DNA of 64,000 bases from an uncultured Spirochaetaceae bacterium (lineage in GTDB: Bacteria > Spirochaetota > Spirochaetia > Treponematales > Treponemataceae), in assembly GCA_902766125.1 (NCBI GenBank), contig CACXCG010000021.1, positions 124,001-188,000 of the forward strand, written 5' to 3'. The notes beneath the pieces are model-generated. The model did not search any database. It worked only from the letters and a program-made list of their open reading frames with translations, and was not told the origin of the DNA. Each line of letters opens with the position of its first letter. Position 1 is the first letter of the stretch. The translations under genes and the position numbers were made by a program. Shown in pieces: positions 57,885-64,000 of this stretch.

Positions 57885-57900
57885 AGTAGATTGGAGAGCT

Positions 57901-59100
57901 ATGGGCAAAAAAGAAGGTTGCTGTAAAAAACAAACAACATCTTTTCTCTTTGCAAAGCGCAGGTTTTATCGTGCGCTGCTTTTGTGCGCCCTAACGCTTA
58001 TTGTTGCATCCTCCTGTCAGGAAGTGACCGATCTGCTTGAAGATCACGAGTTCAGACAGGATCTGTATGATTCATATACATCATCATACGAATTCTATAG
58101 CGAAGATCCTGCGGTTAATCCTTCTGCAGAACCTGTTTCCATTGCATATAGAATTGGTTCCGTGCAGAATTTTTCTGATGGTGAACTGAATGATATTATT
58201 GACCAGGTTTCTGATGGAACGCATCCGTTCATAGGCTGGGAATATTTATATAATCCGCTTTCCGGTGCTAATGTAACTCCGTCAAATTTTTCTTTCAATG
58301 AGTCTAACTACATTAATGGTGCTGTCATTTCACCTCAGCCGGCAGCACTGCTTGCAGTAAGCGGTGTTAACTATACGGTAGAACATCATAAGCAGGATCC
58401 TGATCTTTCTGGATATACGCTTTCAGATACTGATGTTCTGTTTGGTGCAGTTGGCAGGACTTCCCGTGCAAGCGAAAAAACATACACCGGTTTTGAAACA
58501 GTTCCCACCTGGTCACAGACTACGGTTAATGCAGACGGAAGTACGGTTATTACCATTCAGTACAACCGCAAAGTGTTTACGCTTACAATGGACGGTAACG
58601 GCGGTGATGATGCCGGTGTAACAGAAACAACGACAGGCATGCACTATCGCTCACCGGAACCAATTCCTCCGAACCAGTTTGCGCGTGAAGGCTATAGTTT
58701 TGACGGTTGGGCAAAGACTGCAACTGGCGGCAAAGTGTATGAAGACGGCGATGCGTATGAAATCGGTAACGGTAATGAAACAATTTATGCAGTCTGGAAA
58801 GCAAACTCTATTCTGGTTTCTGTTGAAATAGAATCGTATGGTGCAGACAACGAACTTGAAGTAGAAGTTTCAACCGGATCTCATAGTGTACAGATTAAAT
58901 GGAAGACGCGTGATAACTATTCTCAGGAAGTTGACTCATCTGTTCCAGCTTCAGAATATTCTGTTGCGGATGCAGATGGATTTACGACATTGACTTTATC
59001 AACAGATAATCTTTTGACAGGAACATACGACGTTTACATCGAAGCATACGATGACGGACAAATGCCGTATTCACGTGATCTTAAGGTGTATGTACCATAG
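57901..59100 (+). CDS. lipoprotein with an InlB/Flg_new-type (Listeria-Bacteroides) repeat
   Basis: The 399-residue protein has a long positively charged N-terminus and a lipoprotein signal ending VASSC (Cys near residue 39). The middle is unknown. A single beta-grasp InlB-B-type repeat (about 225-300) is recognisable: FTLTMDGNGGDD, then REGYSFDGWAKTATGG and ETIYAVWK. A last beta-rich domain follows. Such repeats are found in surface adhesins. It lies ten bases before the next lipoprotein gene, which carries a similar repeat, so they form an operon. Confidence 0.85.
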   Translation: MGKKEGCCKKQTTSFLFAKRRFYRALLLCALTLIVASSCQEVTDLLEDHEFRQDLYDSYTSSYEFYSEDPAVNPSAEPVSIAYRIGSVQNFSDGELNDIIDQVSDGTHPFIGWEYLYNPLSGANVTPSNFSFNESNYINGAVISPQPAALLAVSGVNYTVEHHKQDPDLSGYTLSDTDVLFGAVGRTSRASEKTYTGFETVPTWSQTTVNADGSTVITIQYNRKVFTLTMDGNGGDDAGVTETTTGMHYRSPEPIPPNQFAREGYSFDGWAKTATGGKVYEDGDAYEIGNGNETIYAVWKANSILVSVEIESYGADNELEVEVSTGSHSVQIKWKTRDNYSQEVDSSVPASEYSVADADGFTTLTLSTDNLLTGTYDVYIEAYDDGQMPYSRDLKVYVP

Positions 59101-59110
59101 GGGAGGCAGA

Positions 59111-62100
59111 ATGAAACGACGTTTGTTTTTAACGCTGACAGTTCTGTGCCTCCTGTTTACTGCCTGTGAAAATCCGTTGAGCGTGCAGCCGCATGATAAC
59201 GGAGCTTACTTGCGTATTGATCTTGATCGTACAAGAGCAAGTGACGGCTATTCACGTACTGTTTTTCCTGATGTTCCTTCACTGAATGCGTTTACTGACT
59301 TTTCGCTGAGCGGTACTCCTGCTGCAACCGGTGTTTCTGAAGTACTTGCAACTGCTTCCAGTGTAAGTTCTCTTGCATCAAAAAATATAAAAGTCAATGC
59401 CGGTACCTGGGATTTTACCCTTACTGCTGTTTGCAGTGGCGTTACCTATACTGCTGACATTACTGCTTTTCCTGTTGTGGCGGGAAACAATGATCTTGCC
59501 TTTGTACTTGAACCGGACAGCACGTTAACCGGTCAGTTCATTTTTAAACTCAATTTCCCTGTAGGGGATGTTACCAAAGTTGAAGCATCTCTTGTTGACA
59601 GAACATCAGGATCTGTTGTATCTGCCCCCGAAGAACTTACTGTTACCGGTGGAAAAATTACGTATGCAAAGGATACGCTTACTGCCGGCATGTACCGCAT
59701 TGTAATTGATTTTTATGGCGGTTCTGACAGTTCTCTGTATCTGAATACCTACCGTGAATTAGTACGCATAGCACCAGGCCTTACCAGCAGTGCAGAAAGA
59801 AGCATAACGAGCCTTAACGACGTGTATACCATCAGTTTTGATTTTAACGATGGAGAACTTGCTTCGGGAACAACTCCGGAATCGTATACCCGCCGTCTTG
59901 ATGCAGACATAGATCTTCCTGTTGCAAAATATGAAGGAAAGTACTTCTGCGGATGGTATGACAATGCTTCATTTACAGGTTCTGCCTATTCTACAATCGA
60001 TGTAGGAACTGTCGGTGACCTTAATTTCTATGCTAAGTGGCTTGAGCCTGTTGTTTATGTAAACGGTTCGACCGGTGACAATACCAACGGCGGCTTTGCA
60101 GCAGATGATGCAGTTGCCTCTGTAAGTGAAGCCTTTGTGCGCATAAAAGATACTCAGGACAATGCAGAAACGGTATACGCTGACACAGAACTGAAAGACT
60201 GGACGGTTATGATCAGTAACCATGTAACAGGCTGTTCTGTCATGAATGATACTGATGTTCCGGTAAACTCACTGACCATTTCAGGTAAGACAGGTTCTTC
60301 TTCTGACATACTTGATGCAGACGGAGAAGCACATGCTGTTCTTGATATAGACAGTTCAAAGGGTATTACCATAAAGAAAATTAAGATAACCGGTGGTAGC
60401 AGTCTTGATGGCGGCGGTTTGAGCATTCATGGTTCTTCAAACGTAACTATCGATTCCTGTCAGATTACTCAGAATGAAGCATCTCAATATGGTGGTGGTA
60501 TCTACAAAGAGGGTACCGGCTGGCTTTCTCTTGCTGATACCTCGGTGAGTCATAATACTGCTTCCAGCGGCGGTGGTATTTATGTTGAATCTGCAAGTAC
60601 CGTAGGCTTAAGCGGACTGTCAGGCTATCCGGTTCGTATTGAATACAATGAAGCAAGTGACAGTGGCGGCGGTATTGTATCAAAAGCAGGTGTGACATAC
60701 CGTTACGGTTATGTCGGATATAATACGGCAGATGTAAACGCTGGCGGTATTCAGCTTATAGGTGCAACGGCAACACTGTATTCTGATGTAAACGTAAGCA
60801 ACAACGAAGCTGCTGCGGACGGTGGCGGTGTATATCTTGACGGTTCTTCTTCCATACTGTATCTGGAAGGTACAAAGATTGCATCTAACACTGCAGGTGA
60901 AAACGGCGGCGGTGTATTTGTAAATACTGGCTGTGCCCTGCACGTGCATGAAGGTTCTGTTATTGGAGATGATTCTGTTGCTTCCTCAGCAGGTCCTGGT
61001 ACTGGATTACATTCTAACTACGCAAAAAAAGGTGGCGGTGTTTACAGTGACGGAAGCATTGTCTTTGGTGTGTCAGATACAGAAATACTTACTACCGGCG
61101 GTGTTTTTTATAATTACGCTGAAGAACAGGGCGGCGGCATTCAGTCGTCAGGAAAACTGCTTTGTAACGGCGGTGCTGTTTCATATAACGCAGTAGGACA
61201 GGGCGGTGCTACTCCTACCGGTAACGGCGGCGGTATAGGCTACTGTGGAACAGCGTCATCAAAATTAAGCGGAGTTACACTCTATAAAAATGCTGCAGGT
61301 GCTGCGGGTGCCGGTATCTGTTTGTTCTATGGTTCTAAGGATATGCAGATTGTTGGCTGTCAATTTGAACGTAATGTAGCCGGTACCAGTGGCGGTGCAA
61401 TATACAACCGTGCAAGTGATGTTGTGATTACTGAAAGTATGATTCGCTCTAACTCTGCTTCTTATGGCGGCGGTATTGCTGCACGCGATTATTTACTTAC
61501 AATATCTGGCGCCGGTACAGTTATTACAAAAAATACTGCTTCTACGAGCGGTGGCGGCATTTATGTCGGTGAGTCAGGAATTCTTTCCTTAACAGATGGA
61601 ACTGTTTCGCTAAATGAAAGTTCTGGAATAGGCGGCGGATTGTATCTTTCTACAAAGATCATGTCCTCTGTTTCAACAATCAGCGGAGCTACCTTCAGTC
61701 AGAATACTGCAACCAGTTCCGGCGGAGGTATTTGTTTAGGAATAGCAGATGGTCTTCCCTGTGCGCTGTCTCTTTCTGGCTGTACGATTGAAAAGAATAT
61801 ATCAGATAGTCGTGGTGGTGGAGTATATCTTGGCATGGACTGTGCTTTAACGATGGACTCTGGTTCTATCACTCAGAATACAGCAAAAGATGCAAGCTTT
61901 GCTGGTGCCGGTGTATACAATATGAGCGGTGTGTTTACCCTTACCGGTGGAACTATCTCTCAAAATCAGGCAACATCCGGTCATGGTGGCGGTATCTGTA
62001 ACTATACCTCTGCTGAATGTCGTGCAAACAATCAGTCAAGTGAAGTAACAATTTCTGGTGGAACTGTTTCTGCTAACACCGCTGGAAAAGATGGCGGCGG

Positions 62101-64000
62101 TATTTACAATGGAGAAGCAAGTACCCTTACCATGACCGGCGGTACTGTCGGCGGTACGGCTTCATCTTCTGCAAACAGTGCAACTGCTCTTGGTGACGGT
62201 GTATTTAACGACGGCTTTATGAGTATGGAAGGGGATGCACTCATTACTTCCAATAATGATGTCTACCTTACCGAATACGTAACTGATCTCCTGCATCCTG
62301 CTAACCGACTTATAAATGTAACAGGCATATTAAGTGAAACCGTTGCAGCAACCATTACGCCTTCTGTGTATGCAGACAGCCTTATCAATGCAACTCCTGT
62401 AATTACCGGTACTGCTGCAATGACTCAGGTTGGTAAGTTTGCCGTTACTCCTGACGGTGCAGGTAATGACTGGTTTGTCTTCTGGGCGGGAACCCGCGGC
62501 TGCATAAAGAAAACTGGTGCAACTGGTGAAGTCCGTTATATCAGCGAAACTGGTGTTGATGCGGTTGGACGCGGTCTTACCGAAACGACACCGTTTAAGA
62601 CGCTTGCATATGCAGTTGCTTCGTTTACTGATAGAACTGCAGTTGACGGAGACGGTAACCCGACTAATGTTGTATACATTCTTTCTGACTACACGCTTAC
62701 GCAGACTATGTATAATGACACCGTAAATTCTTCTGATGCATTTAACATGATCGGTCAGAAGTCAGACGGAACTGCTGTTTCTATTTACTGTAATGTCGGT
62801 ATGATGGGTTCTTCATTCAATGTTCACGGACAGAACATCTGTATGTCTGGACTTTCATTCGAACAGTCTGTAGATACCGTTAACTCTTACGCTGCAGTCT
62901 GTGTGGATGGCGGTAAGCTTACTATGTCTGACTGTAGCATTGTAAACATAAAGGGTTCTGGTTGTTCAGCCCTTCACATTGGAAAGAGTACAGACGGAAC
63001 CATTGATGGTACGGTAACCCTTTCCGGTGTAAACATTACTGGAAACACAACTTCTGCTTCTGTTGGCTGGACTGGCGGTGCTGTTAACATTAAGGACGGA
63101 ACGCTTGTAATAGCCGGACAGACAGTAATAAAAGATAACCTTACCGATACCGGTATTCCTGCAAACGTCTGGATGGGATACACTCAGGGTGCAACTACGG
63201 TATTTAATCCCATTGTTGTTAAGACTGATTTGACCGGTTCTCGATTGGGTATCCGTCATGGTCTTGTCCTTACTGCAAACAAAGCAATTACTAAGGACTA
63301 TGCTGCAAGCGGTAACAGTACCAGCGTTTCTGATGTTCGCGAAATCTTTACCAGTGACGGCGGTAGCGGAATTACGTACAGCGGCGGAGAAGTCTGCCTT
63401 ACTGCAGGTTATTATCTTGAACCGTTAGCTGATTATGATTATGAAGCACTTGAACAGGAAACTTCTACCGGTGACGGTTATGCTAAACCGCTTACACTTG
63501 CCTTTAAGAATTCAAGCGGTGTTACGACCGTAGCAACGTCAATAGAATATACGGTTAAACTTGGTGATGTAATCCTCATGTCGGATACAATCACTTCTAA
63601 TTCAAGTCTTACGCTTGAACTGCCTCCGTTACAGGGCATGTCTGTTTCTGTTTCTGCGGTTAAAGACGGCATTACAGCAAACTTTGGTGAGATTATGTCT
63701 GTTGCAACGACCGATGTCTGGGTTTCTAATACCGGAAGTGATACGACAGGAGCAACTGCAGGCTATGGAACTAAGGATCATCCGTTTGCAACTGTAAATA
63801 AATCTCTTACTGTTATAAACAACAGCACTGCAGATGCAACCGTACATATTGACGGTTCGGTATCAGGAAATTCAGTCATTGATGATGTGGATGCTGCAAC
63901 GCTTACGGTTACAGGAACCAGTGCTGCTGCAGACTGTCTTAACGGAAACAATAACGGAACAACCCTTACTGTTGAAACTTCTGTTCCCGTTACGGTAACA
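59111..64000 (+). CDS. giant Pmp-like beta-helix lipoprotein, 3'-truncated by the window edge
   Basis: The frame is open from the ATG at 59111 (GGGAGGC upstream) to the last base: 1630 codons without a stop. It begins with a lipoprotein signal (LLFTAC, Cys19). One InlB-type repeat occurs at about residues 235-310 (YFCGWYDNASFTGSAYS, LNFYAKW). From about 310 on there is a right-handed beta helix of 20-30-residue coils with GGGIY and N-x-A motifs, as in chlamydial polymorphic membrane proteins. Three initiator-like segments, of the type GsDxxxGxxxxPFxTlxxA, begin near residues 315, 1140 and 1536. It is probably a surface adhesin; no autotransporter barrel is visible yet. Confidence 0.88.
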   Translation, partial: MKRRLFLTLTVLCLLFTACENPLSVQPHDNGAYLRIDLDRTRASDGYSRTVFPDVPSLNAFTDFSLSGTPAATGVSEVLATASSVSSLASKNIKVNAGTWDFTLTAVCSGVTYTADITAFPVVAGNNDLAFVLEPDSTLTGQFIFKLNFPVGDVTKVEASLVDRTSGSVVSAPEELTVTGGKITYAKDTLTAGMYRIVIDFYGGSDSSLYLNTYRELVRIAPGLTSSAERSITSLNDVYTISFDFNDGELASGTTPESYTRRLDADIDLPVAKYEGKYFCGWYDNASFTGSAYSTIDVGTVGDLNFYAKWLEPVVYVNGSTGDNTNGGFAADDAVASVSEAFVRIKDTQDNAETVYADTELKDWTVMISNHVTGCSVMNDTDVPVNSLTISGKTGSSSDILDADGEAHAVLDIDSSKGITIKKIKITGGSSLDGGGLSIHGSSNVTIDSCQITQNEASQYGGGIYKEGTGWLSLADTSVSHNTASSGGGIYVESASTVGLSGLSGYPVRIEYNEASDSGGGIVSKAGVTYRYGYVGYNTADVNAGGIQLIGATATLYSDVNVSNNEAAADGGGVYLDGSSSILYLEGTKIASNTAGENGGGVFVNTGCALHVHEGSVIGDDSVASSAGPGTGLHSNYAKKGGGVYSDGSIVFGVSDTEILTTGGVFYNYAEEQGGGIQSSGKLLCNGGAVSYNAVGQGGATPTGNGGGIGYCGTASSKLSGVTLYKNAAGAAGAGICLFYGSKDMQIVGCQFERNVAGTSGGAIYNRASDVVITESMIRSNSASYGGGIAARDYLLTISGAGTVITKNTASTSGGGIYVGESGILSLTDGTVSLNESSGIGGGLYLSTKIMSSVSTISGATFSQNTATSSGGGICLGIADGLPCALSLSGCTIEKNISDSRGGGVYLGMDCALTMDSGSITQNTAKDASFAGAGVYNMSGVFTLTGGTISQNQATSGHGGGICNYTSAECRANNQSSEVTISGGTVSANTAGKDGGGIYNGEASTLTMTGGTVGGTASSSANSATALGDGVFNDGFMSMEGDALITSNNDVYLTEYVTDLLHPANRLINVTGILSETVAATITPSVYADSLINATPVITGTAAMTQVGKFAVTPDGAGNDWFVFWAGTRGCIKKTGATGEVRYISETGVDAVGRGLTETTPFKTLAYAVASFTDRTAVDGDGNPTNVVYILSDYTLTQTMYNDTVNSSDAFNMIGQKSDGTAVSIYCNVGMMGSSFNVHGQNICMSGLSFEQSVDTVNSYAAVCVDGGKLTMSDCSIVNIKGSGCSALHIGKSTDGTIDGTVTLSGVNITGNTTSASVGWTGGAVNIKDGTLVIAGQTVIKDNLTDTGIPANVWMGYTQGATTVFNPIVVKTDLTGSRLGIRHGLVLTANKAITKDYAASGNSTSVSDVREIFTSDGGSGITYSGGEVCLTAGYYLEPLADYDYEALEQETSTGDGYAKPLTLAFKNSSGVTTVATSIEYTVKLGDVILMSDTITSNSSLTLELPPLQGMSVSVSAVKDGITANFGEIMSVATTDVWVSNTGSDTTGATAGYGTKDHPFATVNKSLTVINNSTADATVHIDGSVSGNSVIDDVDAATLTVTGTSAAADCLNGNNNGTTLTVETSVPVTVT

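Noticed and set aside
60480-62200. Repeated GGCGGCGGTAT-like motifs as DNA repeats or CRISPR
   Set aside because: They are the codons for the GGGIY coils of the beta-helix protein, irregularly spaced and in frame.

Overview
This window looks like chromosomal DNA of a free-living or host-associated Treponema (Spirochaetota). The case rests on a spirochaete-type FlbB-FliK-FlgD-FlgE cluster whose FlgE carries Lys165 and Cys178 (the lysinoalanine crosslink pair known from T. denticola), a treponemal hexokinase, an adenylate cyclase-FecR-outer membrane protein operon like T. pallidum TP0485-TP0483, and an AtoS/AtoC-HolB-CvpA-MurG block. A complete tryptophan pathway, glycogen synthesis and large surface lipoproteins argue against T. 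pallidum itself. I cannot name the species. I see no phage, transposase, rRNA or CRISPR array.

Layout: (1) 0-3.3 kb, a truncated unknown gene, a carbohydrate-binding-like lipoprotein and a PcrA/UvrD helicase. (2) 3.4-8.9 kb, hexokinase, then flbB-fliK-flgD-flgE ending at a terminator. (3) 8.9-17 kb, an outer membrane protein, tRNA-Phe, then a tightly overlapped operon: ankyrin protein-murG-cvpA-holB-atoS-atoC-J-domain protein. (4) 17-30 kb, glgC, a GGDEF/EAL protein, flgF-flgG-flgJ, murC, yicC, malQ with two chromate-transporter halves, deoD, a nucleotidyltransferase and manA. (5) 30-43.4 kb, the tryptophan region: a divergent outer membrane protein, trpE, a repeat-rich double-OmpA protein, a decayed acetyltransferase, trpGD fusion, a receiver/PilZ-like protein, trpCF fusion, trpB, a lipoprotein esterase and trpA. 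(6) 43.4-50.8 kb, rnz, a GldA/GldG/DUF4340-like ABC system, folC and alr. (7) 50.9-57.8 kb, the cyclase-FecR-outer membrane operon. (8) 57.9-64 kb, two lipoproteins; the second is a giant polymorphic-membrane-protein-like beta-helix protein that runs off the window end.

The most interesting signal is regulatory. An 18-bp palindrome, GTTWCT-N6-AGWAAC, occurs five times, exactly at the three trp promoters (two at trpE, two at trpGD, one at trpB), overlapping the -35 or the region from -10 to the start site. It is a strong candidate for an undescribed trp operator. A second pattern is that several genes (ankyrin protein, murC, deoD, the OmpA-like protein, the PilZ-like protein, rnz, the cyclase) have a -10 hexamer whose first base lies 12-13 bases before the start codon, with no obvious ribosome binding site, which predicts leaderless mRNAs.

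All calls come from reading sequence and from remembered family motifs; no database search was run.
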